The translations under genes and the position numbers were made by a program. The notes under the pieces were generated by a model, which was not told where the DNA came from, did not search any database, and was given only the letters and a program-made list of their open reading frames with translations. From JAVBOP01 sp031550405 (lineage in GTDB: Bacteria; Bacteroidota; Ignavibacteria; Kapaibacteriales; UBA2268), in NCBI GenBank assembly GCA_031550405.1, contig JAVBOP010000179.1, positions 1 to 27,386 on the forward strand: 27,386 nt of DNA. Direction: 5' to 3'. Below are positions 8,875 to 17,587 of the stretch, one piece after another (position 1 is the first letter of the stretch; every line of letters starts with the position of its first letter).

Positions 8875-11800
8875 GTGAGTAGTAAAAAGCAAAGCGTGCC
8901 AATAGAGCCAGTAGAAAATTCTAATGCAAATGCAAATGTTTCTGACAATATACTCAAGGTGTTAAATGAGTATAAAACTGCTAATTCTGGAGAAATCAGA
9001 TTGCTTGAAAGCAGTGAAGACCTTGTCAGGCTTCGCCACCGCATAACTTTTTCTCGCTCGGATAAGGAATCTTACTATCCTGATTTATTGGATGTGCAGC
9101 TCAAATCGTTTGAAGATTTTCTTCAGGAAGATGTGCCGCCATCCTGGCGTCAAAATGTGGGATTGCAGGCAACATTTCTTGCCAATTTTCCTGTTGAAGA
9201 TGTAGCAGGAACATATCAGCTTGAATTTATAGAATATACAACTGAAAAGCCCAAGCTTACAGAAGAGCAGTGCCGCGAGCGTGAACTGTCTTTTGCAAAG
9301 CCGCTTAAAGCGAAATTAAGGCTTTCGAGCAAGGCTTCCAAGGATTCGGAAGATTATATAGAGGCAATTGAGCAGGAGGTATATCTTGGCACTATACCTA
9401 TTATGACAGATAGAGGCACTTTTATCATTAATGGTGCGGAGCGTGTTATAGTCAATCAAATTCACCGTTCGCCCGGCGTATTTTTTGATGACGCAGTGCA
9501 TCCGAATGGCACAAGGATATACTCGGCACGCATAATACCGTTTCGTGGATCGTGGGTGGAATTTACTACGGATATACATGATGTTATGTATGCTTATATT
9601 GACCGCAAAAAGAAATTCCCTGTTACAACTCTCTTAAGGGCATTGGGCTTTTCTTCTGATGATGAGCTGCTTAAACTGTTTGATCTGGCTGTTGATGTCA
9701 ATCCGGAAGATTTGGATGACACATTCATAGGTAGGCGTATTGCAGCCGATGTTATAGACCTTAATACAGGCGAAATCATTGCTACCCGCGATATGATAAT
9801 CACATCTGATGTGCTGGAGATGTTCAAGGCAACGGAGATACCGCCATTGCGCCTGTTTAGCTATACCGATCCAACGGAAGAGCCTATCATAGCCAAAACT
9901 ATGGCGAAAGATGTTACCCGCAATCAGGAGGATGCTCTTGAAATGGTATATCGCCAGCTGCGCACAAGTGAGGCGCCAGATATAGAAACGGCTGTTGCAT
10001 TGCTTGATAAGCTGTTCTTTAATCCAAAGAAATATGATCTGGGCGAGGTTGGGCGTTACCGCATAAATGATAAGCTGGGCTTGGATATTCCTGCCGAACA
10101 TACCACCTTAACCATAAACGATATAGTAGCCATAATAAAGCATCTTATACATTTGCACAGTGAAAAACTTGCGGGCGACGACATCGACCACCTTGGCAAT
10201 AGACGCGTGCGCACAGTTGGCGAGCAACTGGCGGCTCAATTGAGCATAGGGCTTGCACGCATGACGCGCACAATCAAGGAGAGGTTAGGCATAAGAGATG
10301 ATTCAAATTCTTCGCCTGCCGATTTAGTCAATGCGCGGACTATCAGCTCGGTTATCAACCAGTTCTTTGGTACAAACCAGTTGTCGCAGTTTATGGATCA
10401 GACAAATCCGTTGGCAGAGCTTACTCACAAGCGTAGAACATCGGCATTGGGTCCTGGCGGTCTTACCCGCGAAAGGGCAGGCTTTGAGGTGCGCGACGTG
10501 CATTATACTCATTATGGTCGCTTGTGTCCTATTGAAACCCCTGAAGGTCCAAATATTGGTCTTATATCCTCACTGGCACTTCATGCAAGAATCAATTCGC
10601 TCGGATTTATTGAGACAGCATATCGAAAGGTTGTCGATGCTACGCTTACAGATGAGATAGTGTATATGACAGCTGAAAAGGAAGATGAATATATCACATG
10701 TCCTGCCTCGACTGCTGTTGATAAGAATGGCAAGATACTGGGCGATAGAGTTAAAGCGCTATATCAGGGAGATTTCATTGTCTGTTCGCCGGAAGAGGTG
10801 CAGTATATGGACTTATCGACAGACCATATTGCAAGTCCTGCCGCATCGCTTATACCATTCCTTGAGCATGACGATGCGAACCGTGCGTTGATGGGCTCTA
10901 ACATGCAGCGGCAAGCTGTGCCTTTGCTGCGTCCGGAAGCTCCAATAGTGGGTACTGGTATGGAAGCACGTATAGCAAGGGATTCGCGTGCATTGATAAT
11001 TGCAGAAGGTGATGGTATTGTCGACCATGTCAGTTCGGAAAAGATTCGCGTGCATTATGATGATATCCGTTCTGAAAATGATAGAATAACAGACTTCAAG
11101 TTTAAGAGTGTAGTTGAATATCCATTACTGAAATTCTTCCGAACCAATCAGGATACATGTATTAATCAGCGCCCTATAGTTAAAGAAGGAGACCGTATCG
11201 TTAAAGGTCAGCCGCTCGTTGATAACTCTTCAACAGAGAAAGGCGAATTGGCATTGGGCAGGAATATACTGGTGGCATTTATGCCTTGGCGCGGGTATAA
11301 TTTTGAAGATGCGATTATCATCTCAGAAAAGCTCGTGGCTTATGATGTATTCACTTCCATACACATAGAAGAATTTACGCTGCAGGTGCGTGATACCAAG
11401 CGTGGCGAAGAGGAGTTCACATGCGAAATTCCGAATATCTCCGAAGAAGCAACCAAAGATTTAGACCCGACAGGTATAATCAGGGTTGGCGCTAAGGTGC
11501 AGGAAGGCGATATAATTATAGGAAAGATTACTCCAAAAGGGGAAACCGATCCTACACCTGAAGAAAAGTTGTTGCGCGCCATATTTGGCGATAAGGCAGG
11601 CGATGTAAAAGATGTATCGCTTAAGGCTACGCCCGGTATCAAAGGTGTCGTTATTAATACAAAGCTATTCACACGCAGATTCGTTGGTATTGATAAAGAA
11701 TCCAAGAACGAAGAAAAGAGAAAGCAGGATGCTTTGCTGAAAATGGAGAAAAAATATCTTACAGATTTGCAGAACGACTTTATTGCCAGATTTATCAAAT

Positions 11801-12807
11801 TGCTTGAGGGCGAAATATCTCTCGGCTTGCGCTTAAGTAATGGTGTGCTTGTGTTTAAGAGCGGCATAAAGATGACGGCAGACAGCGTCAGGAATAAGTA
11901 TGATAGCAATTTGCTGAATGTTGACTTACTGCCTGAAAATACAGAATATGTTGCCGATCCTGCAAAAAATGCCACTATCAATAAGCTTATAAGCAATTAC
12001 CTTAAATATGCTGCAGATGTGAGGTCTGATTTCAAAGTGCAAAGGGGCAGGCTGGTTATGGGCGATGAGCTTCAGCCCGGTATATTGCAAATGGCAAAAG
12101 TATATATTGCAAAGAAACGCAAGCTGCAAGTCGGCGATAAAATGGCGGGACGGCATGGAAACAAAGGTATCGTGTCTAAAATCGTCCACAGAGAGGATAT
12201 GCCTTTTATGCCAGACGGAACTCCTGTTGATATAGTGCTTAATCCTCTTGGCGTGCCATCCCGTATGAATCTTGGGCAGCTGTATGAAACGGCTCTGGGC
12301 TGGGCTGGATATAAACTTGGCGTACATTTTGCAACGCCTATCTTCGATGGAGCAACATGGGAACAGGTCGGAGATTTCCTGGAAAAAGCAGGCTTGCCCC
12401 GCGAAGGGAAAACTGAGCTGTATGACGGAAGAACAGGCGAACCATTCGATGAACTGGTAACGGTAGGCATCATATATATGCTTAAGCTGTCCCACCTTGT
12501 TGAAGACAAGATTCATGCCCGCTCGATAGGACCATATTCCCTTATCACGCAACAGCCGCTCGGCGGCAAAGCTCAGTTCGGCGGACAAAGGCTCGGCGAA
12601 ATGGAAGTATGGGCATTGGAGGCTTATGGCGCTGCACATATTCTCAAGGAAATGATAACTCAAAAATCGGACGATGTGCAAGGTCGTGCAAGAATGTATG
12701 AATCCATTGTAAAGGGCGATAACATGCCTATATCCAACATTCCGGAGTCATTCAACGTGCTTGTGCGTGAATTGCAGGGCTTGTGTTTAGACCTTGTAAT
12801 CGAATAG
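8875..12807 (+). CDS. rpoB: RNA polymerase beta subunit
   Basis: 1310 residues, full length for the family. It forms the catalytic core of RNA polymerase with RpoC, alpha and omega. Visible landmarks: 'FPVEDVAGTYQLEFIEY' (about 102-118), the rifampicin-region motif 'NQLSQFMDQTNPL...HKRR' (about 500-522) followed by 'SALGPGGLTRERAGFEVRDV', 'PIETPEGPNIGLI' (about 552), and 'GDKMAGRHGNKG' (about 1086-1097). The rifampicin-region residues look wild type. The start is GTG at 8875, supported by AGAAGGG eight bases upstream. The first ~50 residues are a poorly conserved Ser/Asn/Ala/Glu-rich extension before 'DLVRLRHRITFSR'. The gene is monocistronic: a strong terminator follows and rpoC is not downstream, which is unusual because rpoB-rpoC are nearly always adjacent. 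Confidence 0.98.
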   Translation: MSSKKQSVPIEPVENSNANANVSDNILKVLNEYKTANSGEIRLLESSEDLVRLRHRITFSRSDKESYYPDLLDVQLKSFEDFLQEDVPPSWRQNVGLQATFLANFPVEDVAGTYQLEFIEYTTEKPKLTEEQCRERELSFAKPLKAKLRLSSKASKDSEDYIEAIEQEVYLGTIPIMTDRGTFIINGAERVIVNQIHRSPGVFFDDAVHPNGTRIYSARIIPFRGSWVEFTTDIHDVMYAYIDRKKKFPVTTLLRALGFSSDDELLKLFDLAVDVNPEDLDDTFIGRRIAADVIDLNTGEIIATRDMIITSDVLEMFKATEIPPLRLFSYTDPTEEPIIAKTMAKDVTRNQEDALEMVYRQLRTSEAPDIETAVALLDKLFFNPKKYDLGEVGRYRINDKLGLDIPAEHTTLTINDIVAIIKHLIHLHSEKLAGDDIDHLGNRRVRTVGEQLAAQLSIGLARMTRTIKERLGIRDDSNSSPADLVNARTISSVINQFFGTNQLSQFMDQTNPLAELTHKRRTSALGPGGLTRERAGFEVRDVHYTHYGRLCPIETPEGPNIGLISSLALHARINSLGFIETAYRKVVDATLTDEIVYMTAEKEDEYITCPASTAVDKNGKILGDRVKALYQGDFIVCSPEEVQYMDLSTDHIASPAASLIPFLEHDDANRALMGSNMQRQAVPLLRPEAPIVGTGMEARIARDSRALIIAEGDGIVDHVSSEKIRVHYDDIRSENDRITDFKFKSVVEYPLLKFFRTNQDTCINQRPIVKEGDRIVKGQPLVDNSSTEKGELALGRNILVAFMPWRGYNFEDAIIISEKLVAYDVFTSIHIEEFTLQVRDTKRGEEEFTCEIPNISEEATKDLDPTGIIRVGAKVQEGDIIIGKITPKGETDPTPEEKLLRAIFGDKAGDVKDVSLKATPGIKGVVINTKLFTRRFVGIDKESKNEEKRKQDALLKMEKKYLTDLQNDFIARFIKLLEGEISLGLRLSNGVLVFKSGIKMTADSVRNKYDSNLLNVDLLPENTEYVADPAKNATINKLISNYLKYAADVRSDFKVQRGRLVMGDELQPGILQMAKVYIAKKRKLQVGDKMAGRHGNKGIVSKIVHREDMPFMPDGTPVDIVLNPLGVPSRMNLGQLYETALGWAGYKLGVHFATPIFDGATWEQVGDFLEKAGLPREGKTELYDGRTGEPFDELVTVGIIYMLKLSHLVEDKIHARSIGPYSLITQQPLGGKAQFGGQRLGEMEVWALEAYGAAHILKEMITQKSDDVQGRARMYESIVKGDNMPISNIPESFNVLVRELQGLCLDLVIE

Positions 12808-12834
12808 CCGTTTTCTAAAAACATGATAGATATT

Positions 12835-12877
12835 GCCTCCGCCATTGAGATATTTATATAGCGGAGGCTTTTTTTTT
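12835..12877 (+). terminator. Strong intrinsic terminator of rpoB
   Basis: GCCTCCGC (12835-12842) pairs perfectly with GCGGAGGC (12861-12868), loop 18 nt, followed by nine T. Its position 28 bp after the rpoB stop shows that transcription ends here rather than continuing into rpoC. Confidence 0.9.
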
Positions 12878-12924
12878 GCGATTGGCAGAGAACGAAATGC
12901 AATACTCTTTGCTAATACAAATTT

Positions 12925-13119
12925 GTAGCATAATTGTATGAACAAATGGTATAATTTCGTTATTTCATTTGTTTCTGCATCAACAATTCCTACTAATTTC
13001 CATGATGTACCTTTTAATGCTGTTGGTATATTTGGTTCTGTGCCGTCTCCGCCGCCCGCCGCCAATGCCAGCACCGGCAGCCATTTCAAAATTTTTTTTT
13101 GTCTTAATAAGACCTCCAT
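12925..13119 (-). pseudogene. Decayed lipoprotein gene remnant
   Basis: On the minus strand the reading starts at 13119 (ATG) with a signal-peptide-like segment 'KKILKWLPVLALAA' followed by GGGDGTEP. This looks exactly like a lipoprotein N-terminus (LALAA-C-GGDGTEP), but the lipobox Cys is replaced by Gly (GGC codon). 'GTSWKLVGIVDAETNEI' follows (about 37-53), a pattern I associate with small FCB lipoproteins. After that the text ('LYHLFIQLCYKFVLAKS') loses similarity and the frame runs into the rpoB terminator, so the C-terminus is gone. A missing lipobox Cys plus a lost 3' end argue for a remnant. It could alternatively be a short expressed protein. Confidence 0.4.
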
Positions 13120-13134
13120 TATTTAAATTAAATA

Positions 13135-13158
13135 GTTTGAAAAAATTTATTTTCAAAC
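13135..13158. repeat. Perfect inverted repeat GTTTGAAAA/TTTTCAAAC
   Basis: GTTTGAAAA (13135-13143), spacer AATTTA, TTTTCAAAC (13150-13158): 9-bp perfect arms around a 6-bp spacer. The overall geometry equals the recurrent TTATGAA palindrome but the arm sequence differs. It lies 15 bp upstream of the lipoprotein-remnant start on the minus strand, so it may be a leftover operator or hairpin. Confidence 0.5.
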
Positions 13159-13188
13159 GCACAAAATAGAATTAATACTCATAATTTA

Positions 13189-13225
13189 GTTGCCCGAAAA
13201 AGCAATATGCTTTCGCGGCGGCAAC
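13189..13225. other. GC-rich stem-loop upstream of CoA-transferase
   Basis: Outer arms GTTGCC (13189-13194) and GGCAAC (13220-13225) enclose an inner stem CGAAA..GC / GCTTTCG around loop AATAT with small internal asymmetries. It stands out in an AT-rich gap, 144 bp before the CoA-transferase start, and has no T-tract on either strand, so it is not a standard terminator. A structured leader RNA is possible but no known riboswitch is recognised. Confidence 0.4.
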
Positions 13226-13314
13226 CTGATAACCATCGGCATGCAATTTATCTCTATATTATCTTTTCTTTTTTGCTTATATTTATATGCTTACTAATTG
13301 TGCAACTACTACAT

Positions 13315-13334
13315 TTATTAAAAAATATTCATAA
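13315..13334 (+). repeat. AT-rich palindrome copy 4 (class A)
   Basis: TTATTAA-AAAATA-TTCATAA, identical over 20 bases to the copy at 5221-5240. It lies 34 bp before the CoA-transferase start codon. Confidence 0.65.
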
Positions 13335-13368
13335 ATATAACAACACATAATAAAAATAGGTTAAAACT

Positions 13369-14850
13369 ATGGCTTACAAATTTATGACAGCTGATGAGGC
13401 TGCTCAACTTGTGAACAACGGCGATGTTGTTTCTTTTAGCGGATTTACTCCTGCTGGCGCTGCAAAGGCAGTGCCTACTGCAATTGCAAAACGTGCTTTG
13501 GCGGAACACGAAGCTGGTAGAGAATTTAAAATCGGTATGATAACAGGTGCATCTACTGGTCAATCTCTTGACGGCGAGCTTGCCAAAGCTGATGCCGTTT
13601 TATGGCGAACTCCATATCAGTCGAACGGCAATATGCGTACTGCCATTAATACCGGCACTGCGAATTTTTTCGACCAGCATTTGTCCCATACAGCACAATA
13701 TATGCGTTATGGTTTTTTGGGTGAGGTCAATGTTGCAATAGTCGAAGCATGTGATATTACTGAAAATGGCGAGATTGTGCCGACTTCTTCATGTGGAACG
13801 ATTGCGACCGGCTGCGCTCTTGCGGACAAAGTGATTGTTGAATTAAATAAAAAACATCCTAAAACCTTACGCGGAATGCACGATATTTATGCTCCTGCTA
13901 ATCCGCCGTATCGTCGCGAAGTGCCTGTTTACAGCGTTTCAGATAGAATTGGCACAGAATTTATCAAAGTTGATCCGAACAAAATAGTGGCAATTGTTGA
14001 AACTGATTTGCCAGATGAAGTTGCTCCATTCGATCCTGCTGACCCGCTAACAGATATGATTGGCAACAATGTTGCTGAATTTTTACTGAACGAGTTAAAA
14101 ATCGGTCGCATTCCAAAGGAATTTTTACCTTTGCAATCGGGTGTTGGAAATATTGCGAATGCGGTGCTTGGTGCATTGGGTAAAAACAAGGCTGTTCCGG
14201 CATTTTCAATGTTTACGGAAGTTATTCAGGATTCTGTAATTAATTTGATGAGAGAAGATAGAGTTAAATTTGCAAGCGGTTGTTCGCTTACTGTAAGTCC
14301 TGATTGCTTAAATTCGATATATAATGATTTGGAATTTTTCCATCCGAAACTTGTTTTGCGTCCGCAGGAAATATCGAACAGCCCTGAAATAGCTCGCCGT
14401 TTGGGCATTATTGCAATAAATACGGCTATCGAAATGGACATTTTTGGGCATATTAATTCGACTCACATTATGGGTACAAAAATGATGAATGGTATTGGCG
14501 GCAGTGGCGATTTCACCCGTAATGCTTATATCACGATTTATACTTGTCCATCAGTTGCGAAAGGCGGTGCGATTAGTGCGATTGTGCCGATGTGTTCGCA
14601 TATTGACCATACGGAGCATGACACGATGATTTTCATTACGGAACAAGGTATTGCAGATTTGAGAGGAAAATCTCCGAAACAGCGTGCTGCGACAATTATC
14701 GAAAATTGTGTTCATCCAGATTACAAACAATTGTTATGGGATTATTTGAAACTTGGCGGCAATGGTCATACGCCTCATACGCTTGCTAAGGCATTGAACA
14801 TGCACGTTGAGTTTTTAAATTCCGGCGACATGAGAAAAACTCAATTTTAA
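13369..14850 (+). CDS. Acetyl-CoA hydrolase/CoA-transferase (succinyl-CoA:acetate type)
   Basis: 493 residues, the usual length of the Cat1/AarC family of class I CoA-transferases, which move CoA between acyl-CoA (acetyl- or succinyl-CoA) and a free acid (acetate, succinate) through a glutamyl-CoA intermediate. Visible marks are 'MFTEVIQDS' with the predicted catalytic Glu284, the CoA-binding loop 'GIGGSGDF' (375-382), an N-terminal 'DVVSFSGFTPAGAAKAVP' (19-36) and 'FITEQGIADLRGKSP' near residue 424. Start ATG at 13369 fits the family N-terminus; the Shine-Dalgarno is weak. Substrate choice among acetate, propionate or butyrate cannot be read from the sequence. The gene is followed by its own terminator. 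A palindrome copy lies 34 bp upstream. Confidence 0.93.
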   Translation: MAYKFMTADEAAQLVNNGDVVSFSGFTPAGAAKAVPTAIAKRALAEHEAGREFKIGMITGASTGQSLDGELAKADAVLWRTPYQSNGNMRTAINTGTANFFDQHLSHTAQYMRYGFLGEVNVAIVEACDITENGEIVPTSSCGTIATGCALADKVIVELNKKHPKTLRGMHDIYAPANPPYRREVPVYSVSDRIGTEFIKVDPNKIVAIVETDLPDEVAPFDPADPLTDMIGNNVAEFLLNELKIGRIPKEFLPLQSGVGNIANAVLGALGKNKAVPAFSMFTEVIQDSVINLMREDRVKFASGCSLTVSPDCLNSIYNDLEFFHPKLVLRPQEISNSPEIARRLGIIAINTAIEMDIFGHINSTHIMGTKMMNGIGGSGDFTRNAYITIYTCPSVAKGGAISAIVPMCSHIDHTEHDTMIFITEQGIADLRGKSPKQRAATIIENCVHPDYKQLLWDYLKLGGNGHTPHTLAKALNMHVEFLNSGDMRKTQF

Positions 14851-14880
14851 ATTTATAGCGATTATAAGCTGCAAAAAAAG

Positions 14881-14910
14881 GGGGAGGTACATATTCTCCC
14901 CTCATTTTTT
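14881..14910 (+). terminator. Terminator after CoA-transferase
   Basis: GGGGAG (14881-14886) pairs with CTCCCC (14896-14901), loop 9 nt, followed by TCATTTTTT; an A-tract precedes the stem. It starts 30 bp after the stop codon. Confidence 0.75.
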
Positions 14911-14927
14911 AGCGGTAGCACTATAAT

Positions 14928-14947
14928 TTATTAAAAAAAAATAATTT
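14928..14947 (+). repeat. Degenerate AT-rich palindrome before glycosyltransferase
   Basis: TTATTAA-AAAAAA keeps the left half of the class A element, but the right arm is decayed (ATAATTT). It lies 17 bp before the ATG at 14965. Weak copy, listed because of its position. Confidence 0.3.
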
Positions 14948-14964
14948 TTAAGTGAAAAATATTG

Positions 14965-16143
14965 ATGAATAAATTATCGAATAAAAAAATATTATATGTG
15001 TGGAAAGCCCATTATCCGTGGGATATTCGCGTGGATAAAATCTGTACTGCACTGCACAAATCAAATGCGGAAGTCTCAATATTATCGAGACATACGCAAA
15101 AAGCACCGCTGCGGGAAAACATAAATGGCATCAATGTAATTCGTATTGGCAATCCCGAGCAGATGTATATGAGCCTGCCTGTGCCGAAAAATCCAATGTG
15201 GAGTAAAGCGATTAAAAATGCTGTCGATGAAATTAAACCGGATTTAATTATTGTGCGCGAAATTATGCTGGCGGAAGCCTGCGGCAAAATCGGGAAAGCG
15301 CACGGTATACCTGTGATTATGGACATGGCGGAGAATTATCCTGCCGCTATGCGCGATTGGAAAAAGTATAACAAATCGGCATTTTCCCGCTTGCTTGTTC
15401 ATACTTTAAAAATTCCAGATGTTGTTGAAAAAACAGCAGTTGCGTTGTGCAATGGCATTATTGTCGTCTGCGACGAACAGACTGATAGACTTCACAAAGA
15501 GTATAACTATCTCAAAAATAATATTGTTGTGGTGCATAACACGCCCGAACAAACATTTGTCAAAGGAAACAGTGCTTTGAAGCCATCAAATAACCGCACT
15601 AAAATATTTTGCCATCACGGTTATTTAAGTGCTGAAAAATCTATTGCAAATTTTTTACTTGGCTTTGAAAAAGCGGCGGCTAATCACGATATCCAGCTGA
15701 TAGTGGCAGGTTCCGGCGAGAGCGAGCAAGACTATAAAAATATGGTGGAGAGTTTTAAAAATAAAAATAAAATTTTGTTTATGGGAGAGTATGATTACAA
15801 ATCGCTGCCAGATATTATCAGCAAAAGCGACATCGGCATTGTGCCTTATCAAATCAGCGATTTTAATAATTACACCATACATAACAAAATATTTGATTAT
15901 TTTGCATTTGGGAAGCCGATATTGACCAGCCTTGCGCTGCCGCTGAAAAGGATAATTGAGGAAACAAATGCGGGCTTGGCGATGGATTTTTCATCGGGAG
16001 AAGCCGCTGCTATTGCTATTGAAACTATATTAGATATGGATATTGGGCTAATGTCTCGAAATGCTTTAAAAGCCGCACACGAAAAATACAATTGGTCTGT
16101 TGATGCTGAAAGTTTAGTTAAATTTATCAGCCGCTTTGTATAA
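14965..16143 (+). CDS. GT4-family glycosyltransferase
   Basis: 392 residues from ATG 14965; a TTG three bases earlier is a less likely start. The GT-B fold is indicated by an N-terminal Rossmann-like 'KKILYVWKAHYPWDIRVDKI' and a C-terminal donor-binding half: 'KIFCHHGYLSAEKSI' (about 213-227), 'LIVAGSGESEQDY', 'SDIGIVPYQIS' and 'HNKIFDYFAFGKPILTS' (about 309-325), the typical GT4 stretch that binds the nucleotide-sugar. It would transfer a sugar from a nucleotide donor to a glycan or lipid acceptor at the cytoplasmic face of the membrane; acceptor unknown. No membrane segment is seen. It stands alone, convergent with hisS, and is not in a visible polysaccharide cluster. Confidence 0.88.
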   Translation: MNKLSNKKILYVWKAHYPWDIRVDKICTALHKSNAEVSILSRHTQKAPLRENINGINVIRIGNPEQMYMSLPVPKNPMWSKAIKNAVDEIKPDLIIVREIMLAEACGKIGKAHGIPVIMDMAENYPAAMRDWKKYNKSAFSRLLVHTLKIPDVVEKTAVALCNGIIVVCDEQTDRLHKEYNYLKNNIVVVHNTPEQTFVKGNSALKPSNNRTKIFCHHGYLSAEKSIANFLLGFEKAAANHDIQLIVAGSGESEQDYKNMVESFKNKNKILFMGEYDYKSLPDIISKSDIGIVPYQISDFNNYTIHNKIFDYFAFGKPILTSLALPLKRIIEETNAGLAMDFSSGEAAAIAIETILDMDIGLMSRNALKAAHEKYNWSVDAESLVKFISRFV

Positions 16144-16146
16144 TGA

Positions 16147-16166
16147 TAATGAATTTTTTTTCATTA
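16147..16166 (-). repeat. AT-rich palindrome copy 5 (class B, perfect arms)
   Basis: TAATGAA-TTTTTT-TTCATTA: perfect 7-bp arms, 6-bp spacer; the A-rich spacer strand is minus. The same 20-mer occurs exactly at 25780-25799. It fills the 25-bp gap between the convergent stops of the glycosyltransferase and hisS; here it could also act as a weak bidirectional hairpin. Confidence 0.65.
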
Positions 16167-16168
16167 AT

Positions 16169-17428
16169 TTAAAATAGTTCTTGCTTTAAATCATCTTCGT
16201 TTATGATGATTTGCCGACCATCTTCGTTTAAATATTTTATGGTGATGCTGCGAGATTCAAATTCGCTATCTCCAATAATTATTGCATACTTAGCTGAAAT
16301 TTTACCTGCCTCTCGCATTTGAGATTTTAATGAGCGCCGCTGCAAATCGATTATAGTTGAAATAGAAAAATCATTTCTTAGTTTTGCCGCAATTCTTAAA
16401 GCATATTCGTAATAATTGTTTGACGTAGGTATTATCACGGCTTGAACGTTGCCGCTACTGTCAATTTGTTTTTGTAACACATCGAGAATTAACAGGATAC
16501 GCTCGATTCCCATAGCAAAGCCTACCGCCGGCGTATCTTTTGCGCCAAGCTCGGAAAACAGCTTGTTGTACCTTCCGCCGCCGCCGAACGCATCTTGCGA
16601 GCCAAGATAATTGCTTTGAAATTCGAAAACCGTATGTGAATAATAGTCCAAACCGCGCACCAGTGTTGGCGTAATGGTATATTTAATATTTGCAGCCTCT
16701 AAATATTTGCAAACCCGCTCAAAATGCTGTTGGCTTTCGGCGTCCAAATATTCCAGAATATTGGGAGCATTTTTCACAATTTCGATATCTAATGTATGCT
16801 TAGAATCCAGTATTCGCAACGGATTAATGCCTATTCGGCTTTGACTTTCTTCCGATAAATTGTTTATATTTTTATGCAAATATTCAATCAAAACCTCAAG
16901 GTATGTTTTGCGTGAACTTTCGTTGCCAAGGGAATTCAGTTTCAAGGAATATTCATCAATTCCAAGCTCCCTGATAATGCTGTCTGCAAGGCTGATTGTC
17001 TCGGCGTCGCTTTCAGGATATGGCGAAGAAATGCACTCGGCTCCATATTGATGAAATTCGCGCAACCGCCCTTTCTGCGGGCGTTCGTAGCGATAATACG
17101 CACCAATATAATACAGGCGCGCAGTTGGATTTTCGGCGACCAAATTATTCTGTATGATCGCCCGTACCAGTGCCGCAGTCTGCTCGGGGCGCAAAGTCAA
17201 AGACTCGCCGCTTCTATCGGCAAAAGTATACATTTCCTTATTTACGATGTCCGTACCAGCGCCAACGCCGCGGGAAAAAACCTCTGTCTTTTCAAAAACA
17301 GGCGTTCGTATTTCTCTATATCCATAGTTTTCTGATATTTTTTTTAGAATTTGTTCAATGCTGTGCCATTTGTGAATTTCATTTGGAGTAATGTCTTTAG
17401 TGCCGCGTATTGCTTGAATATTTGCCAT
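16169..17428 (-). CDS. hisS: Histidyl-tRNA synthetase
   Basis: 419 residues from ATG 17428. An in-frame TTG 30 bases upstream exists, but the family begins at 'MANIQAIRGTKDITP'. It charges tRNA-His with histidine in the cytoplasm. Class II motifs are all present: motif 1 region 'YREIRTPVFEKTEVFSRGVG' (37-56), 'LTLRPEQTAALVRA' (77-90), motif 2 'YRYERPQKGRLREFHQ' (112-127), the histidine-specific 'LVRGLDYYSHTVFEF', and motif 3 'GFAMGIERIL'. The C-terminal anticodon-binding domain follows. It is 159 bp downstream of rsmH in the same direction and may be co-transcribed with mraZ-rsmH. Confidence 0.97.
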   Translation of the reverse strand: MANIQAIRGTKDITPNEIHKWHSIEQILKKISENYGYREIRTPVFEKTEVFSRGVGAGTDIVNKEMYTFADRSGESLTLRPEQTAALVRAIIQNNLVAENPTARLYYIGAYYRYERPQKGRLREFHQYGAECISSPYPESDAETISLADSIIRELGIDEYSLKLNSLGNESSRKTYLEVLIEYLHKNINNLSEESQSRIGINPLRILDSKHTLDIEIVKNAPNILEYLDAESQQHFERVCKYLEAANIKYTITPTLVRGLDYYSHTVFEFQSNYLGSQDAFGGGGRYNKLFSELGAKDTPAVGFAMGIERILLILDVLQKQIDSSGNVQAVIIPTSNNYYEYALRIAAKLRNDFSISTIIDLQRRSLKSQMREAGKISAKYAIIIGDSEFESRSITIKYLNEDGRQIIINEDDLKQELF

Positions 17429-17587
17429 AATTTTGCTATTAGTTTTAAGTAAGTTCAAAAATAATCTTTTTTTCTGTATTAATGGTTATCTTTAAAATTT
17501 TATGTTTTACAAATATTTCCAGATGAGGGAAAAGGAATGCTTCATAATTGCACTGCCATAAGACGGCAAAACAATTATTAAAAAAAA

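Noticed and set aside
10360..10500. Rifampicin-resistance changes in rpoB
   Set aside because: The key residues of the rifampicin region (Asp of FMDQ, His and Arg of HKRR, Ser of SALGPGG) look wild type by eye.
12787..12924. Extension of the lipoprotein remnant into the rpoB terminator
   Set aside because: The reading frame over the terminator hairpin and the end of rpoB on the opposite strand has no protein-like pattern; only the N-terminal part was kept as a remnant.
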